Of a DNA stretch of 64,000 bases, positions 1-11,400 are shown piece by piece. This stretch comes from Saccopteryx bilineata (lineage: Eukaryota; Chordata; Mammalia; Chiroptera; Emballonuridae): NCBI RefSeq assembly GCF_036850765.1, contig NC_089495.1:202803847-202867846 (forward strand). Direction: 5' to 3'. A model generated the notes under the pieces. It was given only the letters and a program-made list of their open reading frames with translations. It searched no databases and was not told where the DNA came from. Made by a program: the position numbers and the translations under genes. Numbering within the stretch: position 1 is the stretch's first letter; every line of letters begins with the position of its first letter.

Positions 1-301
1 CATGAGGCGATGCTCTGCCCACCAGGGGGTGATGCTCTGCCCATCCTGAGCGTCGCCATGTTGCGACCAGAGCCACTCTAGCGCCTGGGGCAGAGGCCAC
101 AGAGCCATCCCCAGCGCCCGGGCCATCTTTGCTCCAATGGAGCCTTGGCTGCGGGAGGGGAAGAGAGAGACAGAGAGGGAAAGCGCGGTGGAGGGGTGGA
201 GAAGCAAATGGGCGCTTCTCCTGTGTGCCCTGGCCGGGAATCGAACCCCGGTCCTCCGCACGCTAGGCCGACGCTCTACCGCTGAGCCAACCAGCCAGGG
301 C
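1..301 (-). mobile_element. S3-type tRNA-SINE (truncated by window edge)
   Basis: Reverse complement of the long SINE family that opens GCCCTGGCCGGTTGGCTCAG (here called S3). The tRNA-like head, with box A (TGGCTCAGCGGTAGAG) and box B (GGTTCGATTCC), is at the right end. Its tail lies left of the window. Confidence 0.9.
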
Positions 302-525
302 TCAGAGCTGGATTTTAATGCCATCTCTGATGCTTCCAGGTAGCCATAGGATCCTGAGCCAATTACTTACCCCTTCTGGGCTTCAGTTTCCTTGCCTGTA
401 AAGTGGACTTGGACTGAATATTGTCTATTTTTTTCTAAATGTCTGTGATTATATTATCTTACTGTTCTTAGCAAGCGATCTCTTTTTTCCATATTAGAAC
501 AAGTGAACTTTATGTCTGGGTAACT

Positions 526-855
526 TTTTTTTTTTTTTTTGAGCAAGAGAGACAGGAAGAGAGAGATGAGAAGTATCAACTCATAGTTGTGTCACTTTAG
601 TTATTCATTGATTGCTTCTCATATATGCCTTGATGAGGGGGGCAGGGCTCAAGCTGAGCCAGTGACCCCTTGCTCAAGCCAGCGACCTTTGAGCTCAAGC
701 CAGTGACTTGGGATCATGTCGATGATTCCACACTCAAGCCGGTGACCCTGCGCTCAAGCCAGATGAGCCCACGCTCAAGCTGCTGCCTCCAAGTTTCAAG
801 CCTGGGACCTCAGCGTCCCAGGTCAACGCTCTGTCCACTGCATCCCCACTGGTCA
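526..855 (-). mobile_element. S2-type tRNA-SINE
   Basis: Poly(T) at the left and head at the right (family head GCCTGACCAGGCGGTGGCGC, called S2). Flanked by imperfect repeats of GTCTGGGTAACTT at about 514 and 856. Confidence 0.85.
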
Positions 856-1069
856 GTCTGGGTAAGTTAACTTTCAATGTATGATGGTTTTGGAGTTGGT
901 AGGGGCTTTAGGCAACATGTAGGCACTTCCCCCTCTGTGAATATTCCATATTTTGAGAATAGATATGACTATATGACCATTTTAGTATTGGAATGTATAA
1001 CTGAATACAAAAATATTTAATTTAACTGAGTTTTAACAGAAGGCAAAATTATTTTGTCTGGACTTGTTT

Positions 1070-1284
1070 ATTTTTTAAATCTTTGTTTTTAATGATCATA
1101 TATATTGATTTTACAGAAAGAGGAGGAGAGGAAGGGGGATGAGAAGTATCAACTCATAGTTGCTTACTTTAGTTATTCATTGATTGCTTGTCATATGTGC
1201 CTTGACCAGGCAAGCCCAGGGCTTCAAACAGTGACCTCAGCATTCCAGGTCAGTGCTTTATCCACTGCGCCATCACAGGTCAGG
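1070..1284 (-). mobile_element. S1-type tRNA-SINE
   Basis: Reverse complement of the short family whose head is GCCTGACCTGTGGTGGCGCA (S1, ~190 bp). Diverged copy. Confidence 0.8.
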
Positions 1285-1324
1285 CACAATAAAAAAACTT
1301 TTTTTTTAACAGTGTCAGACAAAG

Positions 1325-1481
1325 CCTAGCCTGTGGTGGTGCAGTGGATAGAGCATTGACCTGGAATACTGGGGTTGCTGGTTTGAAACCCTGAGCCTGT
1401 CCTGTCAAGGCACATATAAGAATCAACTACTACTTTCTCTCTCTCTCCTCTCTCTAAACTCAATAAATAAAATCTTTTTTT
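1325..1481 (+). mobile_element. S1-type tRNA-SINE
   Basis: Plus-strand S1 copy: diverged head, box B-like GGTTTGAAACC, CT-rich body and AATAAATAAAATC tail. Confidence 0.8.
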
Positions 1482-2204
1482 AAAAGTTTTTATATTAAAA
1501 AAAAAAAAAAAAGTTTTTATATTGCTAACTGGACCTGGGATTTGCTTTCCATCTGTAAAATATAATTACAAACAACATTACCTCCTCAATTAGTTTTTGT
1601 GTCTATTTTAAAAAACATGTCCTGAAGTTTGCATTGACTTTCAGACTTGCTGAAATGTAATGTTTTCATATGCTAACTGAAGTTTGGTTGTCAGATTTAT
1701 GTTGTTTTTCCCCCTCAGTTTGGTGTGCTTCAGTGGAAATTCTACTTTTGTTTAGGAAAAGATTTAAAAATCAGAGACATAAAGAATCAAGACTTAAGCC
1801 CTCCTTAAACTGAAATATTTTTGGACAATGGAAGAAATGTTTTCTCCCTGTCTTTATAATTATCTTCCAACAGGGATGCTCAGTGAATATTTAAATGAGT
1901 ATTATAATTTCAAATATTTCATTTGAAGAATTAAAATTGCTTAATTTTTTACCTATAAATTACTAATATCCTTCATAACCCTGTTTCTTTAAATAAGCTA
2001 CAGATTCCCTAGTATTCTATAACTGGCATATCTGTCAATTGAATTTTTATAGAATTTCACTTGAAATTGGAGACTTCTCAGTTCACATACATTGAGCTGA
2101 GCCCAGAAGTAGACATTATTCTATTAATTTAAACTTAACCTGTGTCCTCTCATATATTTCTTACTCTTTCCATTTATTTGTCCTGCTTTCCATTTATTCA
2201 GTTT

Positions 2205-2420
2205 CCATGGGGTAGCAGGTCCTGCATTGGGGTTTTGGCATATATTATCTTAGTTAGCACTCACAATCTCATGAAGTAGCTTTTTCATGGTTTTAGAAAA
2301 AAGAAAGGTAATTTTCAGATAGATTAAATAACTTGTTCATGGTCACCCAGATGCTAAGTGGTAAAGCTGGGATTAGATTTGAAGTCTATCTAACACCAAA
2401 GCCTGAGCTTCTCAGCTACT
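2205..2420 (+). mobile_element. MIR relic
   Basis: Degraded match to MIR, with the typical run of ideas: ATTATCTTAGTTAGCACTCA, then AACTTGTTCATGGTCACCCA and GTGGTAAAGCTGGGATTAGA. Confidence 0.7.
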
Positions 2421-2532
2421 CCAAGCTGGTGCCCTGCCTTGTTCTTTTACTTTTTTGTTGTTGTTTTGTTTGTTTCATGTCTTCTGGTGGCTAAGAGATT
2501 ACTAATATTATTCTCTTTCTTTCAAAACCAAG

Positions 2533-2688
2533 AATCCAGCAAGTTAAAGGTACAGAAGGTGGAGCCATGGAACAGTGTGCGTGTGACATTCAACATCCCC
2601 CGGGAGGCGGCGGAACGGCTACGGATCCTTGCTCAGAGCAACAACCAGCAGCTTCGGGAGCTGGGGATTCTCTCTGTTCAGATTGAAG
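2533..2688 (+). CDS. NCOA6: NCOA6 coding exon, N-terminal region (ESSKLKVQK...)
   Basis: A 156 bp exon encodes the conserved segment with [19 protein letters not shown] and [10 protein letters not shown], equivalent to human residues ~79-131. The acceptor follows a T-rich tract, with AG at 2531-2532, and the donor is GAAG/GTGCCC. It begins and ends in phase 1: the first base of the starting Glu codon comes from an exon outside the window. It is the least Gln-rich part of the protein, with normal mixed composition, and probably belongs to the only folded N-terminal region. Confidence 0.95.
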
Positions 2689-3094
2689 GTGCCCATCCGG
2701 ACCCAAATCTTAACAACAGCAGAGTGTAGCATGATTTCCTGTGCTGCTTTGTCTGTTCCTCTTCTCCTAAGTTTCAGAGTGTCACATAATTTACGTGATC
2801 TGTGCTTCGCATTGTGATACCTTAAGATAAAGAGGGATAGAGGCTTTGGTTGGGTCCTGATGTTTCAGCATCTGTAGCCTCGGTCTTCATCCCCCTGGTG
2901 ACTTTGGCTGTCAGCCTCTCAGGCTCCAATTGTACCGGCATCCTGACCAGGAACTCATTTATCTTTTGAAGAATATCTAATTTCAGTTGCTTCCTTCTAC
3001 CAGCTAAGCCTTAGTTTTTATTTCTTTTTTCATCTAACAGAGATTAGGAGGCCCTAAACAATTCAACAGTTCTTTTATAGCAGTATTCAGTTTT

Positions 3095-3655
3095 CAAATA
3101 TTTTGCCAGAGTGATCTTTTCAAAATGAAAATATACTACCCATACACACAGCTTAACTTCCTGTGATGGCTTGCTATTGTTCATAGAGTCAAGACCAAAG
3201 TCTTTATCATGACCTCAGGCTTTGTGGGGTTGACTTCTACCTTTTTAATCCAACCTTACCTTGTACAACTCTTCACCTTGCTGTCTGTGTTCCAGCCTTT
3301 CCAGCTTTCTTTTGGAACCTTGAATATGCATTTCTTCTTCCTGCCACAGGTCCTTTGCATTGATATCTTCTCTATATGGAATTTCCCCTTTCCTTAGTTA
3401 ACACCTATTCAGCCTTCCAGTATCAGCTTACATCTTCTTGATGTATTTTCTAAACTTGACTCAACCAGAGTTTTTTGTTATGTGTTCTCATAGAAGTCTG
3501 GATTTTTTTCCCTCAGACCATTTATCTCACACTTTTATTAGAGCAGTTATTTGATTATTGTTTTGTTCCCTCATAGACTGCAGGCTCGAGTAGGGTAGCC
3601 ACCATGTCTTGTTTTGCTTACTGTTGTATCTTTGCCTGCCATGTTTTAGGTTCTT
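3095..3655 (+). mobile_element. L2 relic
   Basis: Ancient LINE-2 3' region in sense: CAGAGTGATCTTTTCAAAAT, GGCTTGCTATTGTTCATAGA, then a CCACAGGTCCTTTGCATTGA-like segment and a GACTGCAGGCTCGAGTAGGG ending. Confidence 0.75.
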
Positions 3656-4680
3656 CAGTGACCATATGTTGAACCAAAGCAAGGGAAGCACAGATAGAAT
3701 AGCACCACTTTGTTTCAGCACTCCGAATACACTGCTAAGTAAAATGGCGCCCTTGTTTTTCTGAACTTAAAAAGAGCTCATGACCTTGGTAGGGCAGACT
3801 AACCTGTGAGAGGTGTAAGTACCAGGTATGGGGGAGCACAAGGAAGGTTCTATCTTTGGGTGCCCAGTGAATTAAAACCCTCTCCTGCCCTCTTATGTTG
3901 ATCCAGCAGGTGGCAACCCAGGATTCTAGCATTACATCCCACTGGTGGGCCACGCCCTCCTGACCCTGTGCTGGCTTAGAACCTAAATACCCCACTACAT
4001 CAGCAGCTGAGAAGGCTGACATTTTGTATATAAAAATGAATATTTTGTGCAGTTAGGATTGTAGGGTGCTGTACCCCAGAAGGGACAGTACCAACAAAGG
4101 TTATTTAGAGAGGGTGGTAAGTATCACCCGAGTTAAAAGGGCTTTGGTAGTTAGTGTTTTTCCCTGGAGAGAGGAAATGTGTTTCTTCTCTTAATCAGAC
4201 CTACTTCCTACAAGGACTTAAAAGGGTGAGCTGCCGGCTCCTCTTCATTGTGACAGCCATAAATTAAAACGTAAGTATCAGCAGGAGACAACATAGAGAA
4301 TATTCATTTCTAGAAGTTGAGAAATTCACATACAGCAGAAAGGAGTTCTTTAACTTTTAGGTAACGTGTGTGTCCCTGGGTCTCTCCATATTCCCTGGGC
4401 ATTCAGACAAGAGGGAAAGTAGTGGTGGCAGCAGCTGTTGCTTTTGTGAAATTAATAGTAAGTTGATTCCTTTGTAAGTTGTAAGGGGAGGAGTTGCCCC
4501 TGCCGGGTGTCTGCTGCAGGGGTGCAAGGCGAGGCTGTGCCCCAGTCTGTTCCCCAGTGAAGCATACTCCCTGTACTTTCCCTTTTTTAGTATTGGCAGG
4601 GAGTTGGGGAGACATCTATTTTGAGGGCATTTTGTGACCGTTCTATAAAGTTATGGTGATTTAAAGTAAGAGTCTACAAA
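3656..4680. other. NCOA6 intron sequence, nothing recognised
   Basis: No coding exon, RNA or clear repeat seen. Confidence 0.5.
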
Positions 4681-4850
4681 TTTTTTTTAACATTTATTTA
4701 TTGATTTTAGCTAGAGAGGAAGGGAGGTAGAGAGATAGAGAGGGACAGGAGCATTGATCTGTTTCTGCATGTGTCCAGACCAGGGATCGAACCGGCAGCC
4801 TCTGCACTTTGGGGTGATGCTCCAACCAACCAAGCTATATGCCAGGGCCA
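4681..4850 (-). mobile_element. S4-type tRNA-SINE
   Basis: Reverse complement of a fourth tRNA-SINE type with a GTTGGTTGGAGCATCACCCC-like anticodon-arm region and box B GGTTCGATCCC. Oldest-looking of the bat SINEs here. Confidence 0.75.
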
Positions 4851-5004
4851 CAGACTTTTTGTGAAGGGCAAGAGAATAAATCTTTTTGGCTTTGTCACGA
4901 CAGCTCAACTTAACTGTCTGTAACGCAGAAACGCCATAGGCAGCGTGTGAGTGAGTAACTGTGTCTGTGCTCCAGTAGCACTTCATCTAAATCAACAGGC
5001 TCTT

Positions 5005-5142
5005 GCCTGACCTGTGGTGGCGCAGTGGATAAAGCATCGACCTGGAAACGCTGAGGTCGCCGGTTTGAAACCCTGGGCTTGCCTGGTCAAGGCACATATG
5101 GGAGTTGATGCTTCCAGCTCCTCCCCCCTGTCTCTCTCTCTA

Positions 5143-5178
<36 letters not shown>

Positions 5179-5250
5179 GTCTCTCCCTCTCTCTCTCCTC
5201 TCTAAAATGAATAAATAAATAAAAATTTAAATAAATAAATAAATAAATAA
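5005..5250 (+). mobile_element. S1-type tRNA-SINE with (CT)n and (AAAT)n
   Basis: Head GCCTGACCTGTGGTGGCGCA, long CT tract, AAAT-repeat tail. Target duplication AAATCAACAGGCTC at 4990-5003 and again at about 5250. Confidence 0.92.
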
Positions 5251-5839
5251 ATCAACAGGCTCGATTTGGCTCTCGGGCTGCAGGTTACTCCCGACAAGTT
5301 TGGGAGCGGGTAGTGTCTAACACGTGTTTTGCTTTTTTTGTTTTGTATTATTCTTTAAACACTTAGCTTATATGTAGTTGGCAATTAGGGGAATAATAGC
5401 AGTATAATGTGGAAAGTGTGTTTATTCATATGTGATTGTTCCTGGTCAGGGGAAGCTAGAATAGTGGGAATGGAAGGATAATTATAAGAAATAAAAGCCT
5501 TTAATTCAGCAACTACATAGGTGGAAGTCTTTTTGACTTTACTTGAAATTTAGAACTTACTTGAAGGAAATTAAGAATGAGAACGTACACTCAGGTACAA
5601 AGTGCATGTCCTGGGCCAGCCCTGTCCGCGCCAGCGTTTTGGGCTCTTGTCTCTACCAATTTTTGTTGTTACAAGAACTCTGGTTACAGAGCCACCTGCG
5701 TTTTGAGTTTGCCCCAACAACATTTTTCTCAAAAAACCAATTGTCTTCAGTGTGAGATTTTATAGAATGTGAGGTTTTTCAGGAATGCATTTGTCCTGTA
5801 GGAAAATTCTGTGAGGTTATTATGAGGTGACTATTCATC

Positions 5840-6290
5840 ATATATTCGCTAAGTAGCTTATGAGTGCGTACCATGTACCAGGCACTGTTCTGTGTATAAA
5901 GGATATAACCAGGGTGGATTTACAGCTTATCATCCAAGTCAGGATGCTTTTGAGAATAAAAGAGGGTACTGTTAATAACTACCCTGAGACAACAGAGAGG
6001 ACTATGGTTACCCTTGTATGTGATGTGGGATGCAGGCAAGAAAGCAAGTGATGAATAAGTATTTGCATGGGATGTGCTCTGGAGAAATAACAAGTGTTCT
6101 GAAAAGGGTGACCTAACCTTGGATAGATGGTTAGAGGAAGCCGTTCTGGGCATGTGATATTTAAGATTACGTGGAAAGTAAGGCATTAATTTATGTGTGA
6201 GTAGTGCAGGAGACTGTTCTAGACAGAGGAAACAACATGTGCGAAGGCCTTGTGGTAAGGAGCAGGTTTGTCTACCTAAGAAACTTAAAA
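5840..6290 (-). mobile_element. L2 relic
   Basis: Reverse-complement LINE-2: starts with ACCATGTACCAGGCACTGTT and continues to AACAACATGTGCGAAGGCCT. The same relic resumes at about 6725-6870 (AGAAGTGACATGATCTGATG) after an inserted DNA-transposon relic. Confidence 0.7.
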
Positions 6291-6369
6291 AAATGCTATG
6301 AACCCTGAATCCTTTCTATCGAAGGAGAAAATAGTGTGAGTTGAGGTTAGAGAGGTAGGCAAGGACCAC

Positions 6370-6720
6370 ATCTGGGCTGTCCTATACAGTAGCCACAAGC
6401 CATATGTGGATGTTGAGCATTGGAATGTGCTGTAAGTGTAAAATACATACTGGAGTTTGAAGACTTAGCTCTTCCCAAAAATAATGTATCTCATTAATAA
6501 TTTTTTATATAAAATTGATTCTCAGCCTTTTGGCTAAGATCAAGTATAAAATAATTTTTATATTCATTATATGGTGAAATAATACATTGGATGTATTGAG
6601 TTAATAAATAAAGGATATTACAGTTAATTTCACCAGTTTATTTTTACTTTTTTACTGCAGCTTCTAGAAAACTTTAAATTACATGTGTGGCTTGTATTAT
6701 ATTTCTGTTGAGCAGCACTG
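6370..6720. mobile_element. Old non-autonomous DNA transposon relic (probable hAT type)
   Basis: Starts TACAGTAGCCACAAGCCATA and ends TTCTGTTGAGCAGCACTGGG, splitting the surrounding L2. It resembles a common placental MER-type element; I do not name the family. A U2 fragment is inserted inside it. Confidence 0.5.
6514..6544 (+). pseudogene. U2 snRNA 5'-end fragment (retropseudogene)
   Basis: About 31 bases match the 5' end of U2 snRNA, including the invariant CCTTTTGGCTAAGATCAAG. The left edge overlaps the flank by two bases. Repeats TATAAAAT flank it at 6508-6515 and 6545-6552. There is no poly(A) tail. Confidence 0.85.
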
Positions 6721-7404
6721 GGCTAGATAAATTAAAGGCATTGTATACCCTATTAAGAATTTTGGCTTGCATTTCTAAAGCAGTGGGAAGCAGTGGAGTA
6801 GTTTTAAGCAGAGAAGTGACATGATCTGATGTTCATTTTAAGAACAATACTTTTTCTACTTAGAATGTCTTAGCATGTTCAGTATATTAATAGTTCTTTC
6901 CTTTTAGTGGAAACCCTCAAGATCTGTATTTCTCTTTTACTCCTGACTCCATAGGCAACTTAGAGCATCTTGTAGCCCCTGGTGATCAGTCTCTTAATGG
7001 TAGATCCCCTATGACCAGTCTACTTGCCTGGTTAAAACAGAAAGCTGATGTACATCAGTGACAAGACACAGGAAACTGTTGTGCTCTCCCTAGCTTCCTT
7101 CTTTATCATCTGGTTCTGTAAGGAAGGACTTCAATGAATGCAACCTCTCAACTCCTCAGCCACAGGCCAGCTATACTTTTATTTGTCCACAAGATGGTGG
7201 TGTTCTCCAGAGTAACAAGAGTCAAAGGTTTGGATTAAAGGTGGAAGCATCCCAAAACTTATTACAAAGACCTTTTTATCATTAGACCAAGTAAGATTTA
7301 AGTTGTGTCTAAATTTAAGGTACACTCAATTGGAACACATTACCTACCGGGCTATTGTGAGTTTCAAATGAGACAAAATTTTATAAACATTAAAAATCAT
7401 ATGC

Positions 7405-7740
7405 ATGCCTGACCACGTGGTGGCGCAGTAGATAGAGCATCAATCTGGGACACTGAGGACCCAGGTTCAAAATCCCAAAGTCGTCATCTTGAGCTCAGGC
7501 TCACCAGCTTGAGCGTAGGATCGCGGGCTTGAGCCCAAAGGTTGCTGGCTTGAGCAAGGGGTCACTGGTTAAGCTGGAGACCACCCCATCAAGGCACGTA
7601 TGAGAAAGCAATCAATGAACAACTTAAAGTGCTACAACTACAAGTTGATGCTTCACATCTCTCTCCCTTCCTGTCTGTGTATGTGTGTGTGTGTGTGTCT
7701 CTCTCTCTTTCTCTCTCACCTGCAAGCGCACTGAAAAAAA
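7405..7740 (+). mobile_element. S2-type tRNA-SINE
   Basis: S2 head with GTGGTGGCGCAGTAGATAGA, internal CTTGAG repeats and a (GT)n/CT-rich end. Confidence 0.88.
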
Positions 7741-7825
7741 CAAAATTCTATGCAAATGTTGGCCTAATCATCAGATGTCTTAGAAGTAGATTAGTAACAA
7801 CCTATCTACACTTATTTTTTTCAAT

Positions 7826-8332
7826 TAAAGGTAATATAAACTATTATATTAGTTTCTTGTGTGCAACATAGTGATTAGACATTTATATAACTTACGAAGT
7901 GATCACCCCACTAAGTCTAGTACCCACCTGATGCCACACATAGTTACCACAATATTATTGACTGTATTTCTACGCTGTACTTTACATCCCTGTGACTATT
8001 TTTATAACTGGAAATTTGTACTCCTTAACCCTCTTCACCTTTTTTTCACCCATCCCCCCCACCTCCCTCTCACCTGGCAATCACCTATTTGTTCTCTGTA
8101 TCTATGAGTTAGTTTCTGTTTCATTTGTTCTTTTATTTTGTTTTTTAGATTCTACGTATAAATGAAATCATACGTTATTTGTCTCCCTCTGACTTCTTTC
8201 ACTTAGCATCATATCCTCTAAGTCCATCTGTGTTGTCGCATATTTCATTCCCTACTTTTTTATGGCTAAGGTATACGCCATTGTATATATGATCACATCT
8301 TTATATGTCTGTCTATTGGTGAGCACTTAAAA
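7826..8332 (-). mobile_element. L1 3' fragment
   Basis: Reverse complement of the L1 ORF2/3' end: contains the complement of the familiar ATGGCTAAG, AGTCCATCTGTGTTG and TAAATGAAATCATA segments. Truncated and decayed. Confidence 0.75.
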
Positions 8333-8345
8333 ACCTATCAACTCT

Positions 8346-8670
8346 TTTTTTTTTTTTTTTTTTTACAGAGACAGAGAGTCAGAGAGAGAGGGATAGATAG
8401 GATAGGAATGGAGAGAGATGAGAAGCATCAATCATCAGTTTTTCGTTGTGACACCTTAGTTCTTGATTGCTTTCTCATATGTGCCTTGACTACGGGCCTT
8501 CAGCAGACCAAGTAACCCCTTGCTTGAGCCAGAGACCTCAGGTCCAAGCTGGTGAGCTTTTGCTCAAACCAGATGAGCCCATGCTCAAACTGGCGACCTC
8601 GAGGTCTTGAACCTGTGTCCTCAGCATCCCAGTCCGACACTCTATCCACTGTGCCACTGCCTGGTCAGGC
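8346..8670 (-). mobile_element. S2-type tRNA-SINE
   Basis: Poly(T) at left, head at right, flanked by CCTATCAACTCTTTTTT at 8334 and 8671. Confidence 0.92.
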
Positions 8671-8697
8671 CCTATCAACTCTTTTTTTAACTATTCC

Positions 8698-8963
8698 CCC
8701 CCCCTTTTTTTTTTCATTTTTCTGAAGCTGGAAACGGGGAGGCAGTCAGACAGACTCCCACATGCACCCGACCGGGATCCACCCGGCATGCCCACCAGGG
8801 GGCGATGTTCTGCCCCTCTGGGGCATCACTCTGTTGCATCCAGAGCCATTCTAGTGCCTGAGGCAGAGGCCACAGAGCCATCCCCAGTGCCCGGGCTATC
8901 TTTGCTCCAATGGAGCCTCGGCTGCGGGAGGGGAAGAGAGAGACAGAGAGGAAGGAGAGGGGG
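8698..8963 (-). mobile_element. S3-type tRNA-SINE, 5'-truncated
   Basis: S3 body and tail only; the tRNA-like head is missing. Flanked by ACCTATCAACTCTTT on the right (8964-8977) and the same sequence on the left (8671-). Confidence 0.92.
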
Positions 8964-9401
8964 ACCTATCAACTCTTTATTGCATGACTTTCTCGTTTGG
9001 ATATCTGTTTATATTGCAGTTACTGAAAGGAAAATAAGATTTTGCTCGCAAATATTACAGTGTCCCTATCCCATTCTTTCCCTTCACACACACCTTTGTT
9101 GAACTGGTTGAAAATAAATATTCAGAGACCCGAGCTCTCTGCTGATGCTTTGCATCATTAATCCCTGCCCATCTGCTGTATTACGAGAACTGGTTACTGT
9201 CTTCTTGTGCTTCGTGTAAGTAAACCTGTTTAGATGAGGTTGAAGAAAGACCCATATAGTTTTGAATCCACCATTTTTGTGCTGGTAAACTTACCATAAT
9301 TCTTCAAAAATAGAAAACCACAACTCTTGTGTATCTGTTTTTAAACAAAGCTTGCATTTATTCTGATGATTTCCTTTTTATAACTGGACTGTCATTTTCA
9401 G

Positions 9402-9524
9402 GAGAAGGTGCTATCAACCTGGCTTTGGCCCAGAACCGAAGCCAAGATGTGAGAATGAACGGACCTATGGGAGCTGGAAATTCAGTTAGGATGGAGGTGG
9501 GATTTCCCATGGCAGGTGGTCCAG
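9402..9524 (+). CDS. NCOA6: NCOA6 coding exon (GEGAINLALAQNRS...)
   Basis: A 123 bp exon (41 codons, phase 1 to phase 1) encodes GAINLALAQNRSQDVRMNGP, then a Gly/Met-rich stretch. The acceptor is TTTTCAG before 9402 and the donor is CCAG/GTGAGA at 9525. It joins in frame to the exon ending at 2688 across a 6.7 kb intron full of SINEs, and to the exon at 18387. Confidence 0.95.
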
Positions 9525-10422
9525 GTGAGATCCCATGCAATTGTATGACATTTTACTAGTTTCCTTTTATGGCTTATTTGCTAATGTATGATCGTTTGGG
9601 TCCTGCAAGATAGGCAGGGGTTCTTGGCACACTTCTGTTTACTAGTTGAAGAAATCAAGACATGAAATTGCTCTTGGGAAGCTGGCTAGAGACTCAGAGC
9701 GTGAAGCATGTAGTCTTTACAATCTTGTAGGTAAATGAGCACTGAACAATGCAGCAAACAGTTATTAAGTTCTTGTGTGGTAGGACTTATGCTAAGTATT
9801 AGAAATAAAGTATTTTCTACTCTCTGGGTGTTTATAGCATACTGGAGAATGTAGCTTTTTGACCCCCACTTTCTGTAAGGCCAAGAATTTGTGAGCTATG
9901 AGTTCTAGCATGCTTATGTGAAATCTAAAAGTATGTAGGAAAATATGCCTTTTCATATACGTAGAACATGAGAGTTACACATTATTTGCTAAACTTCCTA
10001 GTAATCCCAAAATTTCTTTAGAGAATGCCTTCAACCTTTGTGAATCACAGAACATTAGAATTGAGTTGGCTCTCTCGTTTGAAATTGAGGGACCCATGGA
10101 GCTCACAGAAAGGAAGCAGCTTGTCCAGGATCAAGTAGCAGCAGGCTCACCGTCTCAGCTCTCACTCCCAGTTCTGGGCGCTTTCCACTGCACTAGTGGA
10201 TTTCATCCTTTTTCTGCTGCAGGACCTTTTATTCAAATAAACCAGAAAAGCAAAGGTGCTGTGGTTAAAGCAGAGTAAGCACCTGAAACCAGACTCAGTC
10301 ATTCACCTGTCCACCTACCACAGCAGCTCTTGAAATGCAAGAGACTGGAGAAACTCAATTTATAAGCCATTGTTCTAAACAGTAGCTGAAAATTTGATCA
10401 TATAGAATTAGACTAGGTTTTT

Positions 10423-10828
10423 TTTTTTTTTTTTTTTTCATTTTTTCATTTTTCTGAAGCTGGAAACGGGGAGAGACAGTCAGACAGACTCCCGCATGCG
10501 CCCGACCGGGATCCACCCGGCACGCCCACCAGGGGCGACGCTCTGCCCACCAGGGGGCGATGCTCTGCCCATCCTGGGCATCGCCATATTGCGACCAGAG
10601 CCACTCTAGCGCCTGAGGCAGAGGCCACAGAGCCATCCCCAGCGCCCGGGCCATCTCTGCTCCAATGGAGCCTTGGCTGCGGGAGGGGAAGAGAGAGACA
10701 GAGAGGAAAGCGCAGCGGAGGGGTGGAGAAGCAAATGGGCGCTTCTCCTGTGTGCCCTGGCCGGGAATCGAACCCGGGTCCTCCGCACACTAGGCCGACG
10801 CTCTACCGCTGAGCCAACCGGCCAGGGC
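10423..10828 (-). mobile_element. S3-type tRNA-SINE, full length
   Basis: Complete copy with poly(T) at left and box A/B head at right. Target duplication TAGACTAGGTTTTT at about 10409 and 10829-10842. Confidence 0.95.
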
Positions 10829-10849
10829 TAGACTAGGTTTTTATCTTGA

Positions 10850-11070
10850 CATTGCCATTTAGTGGTTACCTCAAGCTGGACACTACATCTCTTCAAGCAA
10901 CAGTTTCACCACCTATACCATGAGATATTGCGTATAGATTATAGTGCCTATAACCTGTTGAGCTCATGCTTGAAGGTGGATAAGCCATCTGGTAAACATT
11001 TGCTGAGTTCCTATTATACATCAGGACTTGTGCTGTTGAGCTATTATGGAGTACCATACAGTGGACGGAA
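10850..11070 (+). mobile_element. MIR/L2-like relic
   Basis: Contains TTTGCTGAGTTCCTATTATA and ATCAGGACTTGTGCTGTTGA, decayed forms of the MIR/L2 end. Confidence 0.45.
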
Positions 11071-11269
11071 AATATCCAGCCTGGTACCTGTGATAGGGAG
11101 TCAGTAGATACAGTCAGTCGATACAGTTTTCCATAGAAGTCTGAGCATTTGGTGTTAAGGCAAATGCTTGATGAGAGATTACAGGCGGCCTTGTTGCCAC
11201 TAGTGAAAAACCAGAGTCAGAAGAGCGGGAAGAGCCCAGCAAGGTTGCATGTAGTTAGTGAAAGAATGA

Positions 11270-11400
11270 ATAGCATAAGATGAGAGTCAGGAAATCTGGG
11301 TTCTAGTCTCGATTCCTGGCCAAATGACTCAATATTTACTGGCCTTAGTTTCCTGTCAATGGACTTAATTAATTATGTCATAGAAACAATGCTATCTATA
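11270..11400 (+). mobile_element. MIR relic
   Basis: Decayed MIR core: AAATCTGGGTTCTAGTCTCG followed by GGCCTTAGTTTCCTGTCAAT. Confidence 0.55.

Noticed and set aside
5014..5205. Repeated short frames starting MVAQWIKHRPGNAEVAGSKP (5014, 38852, 45991, 51643, 53085)
   Set aside because: This is the S1 SINE head translated, not a gene family.
10446..10790. Long open frames inside S3 SINEs (also at 42992-43675, 45991-46605, 39281-39847, 52096-52413)
   Set aside because: They are GC-rich SINE sequence read in chance frames; the same peptide fragments recur at every S3 copy and begin or end at SINE borders.
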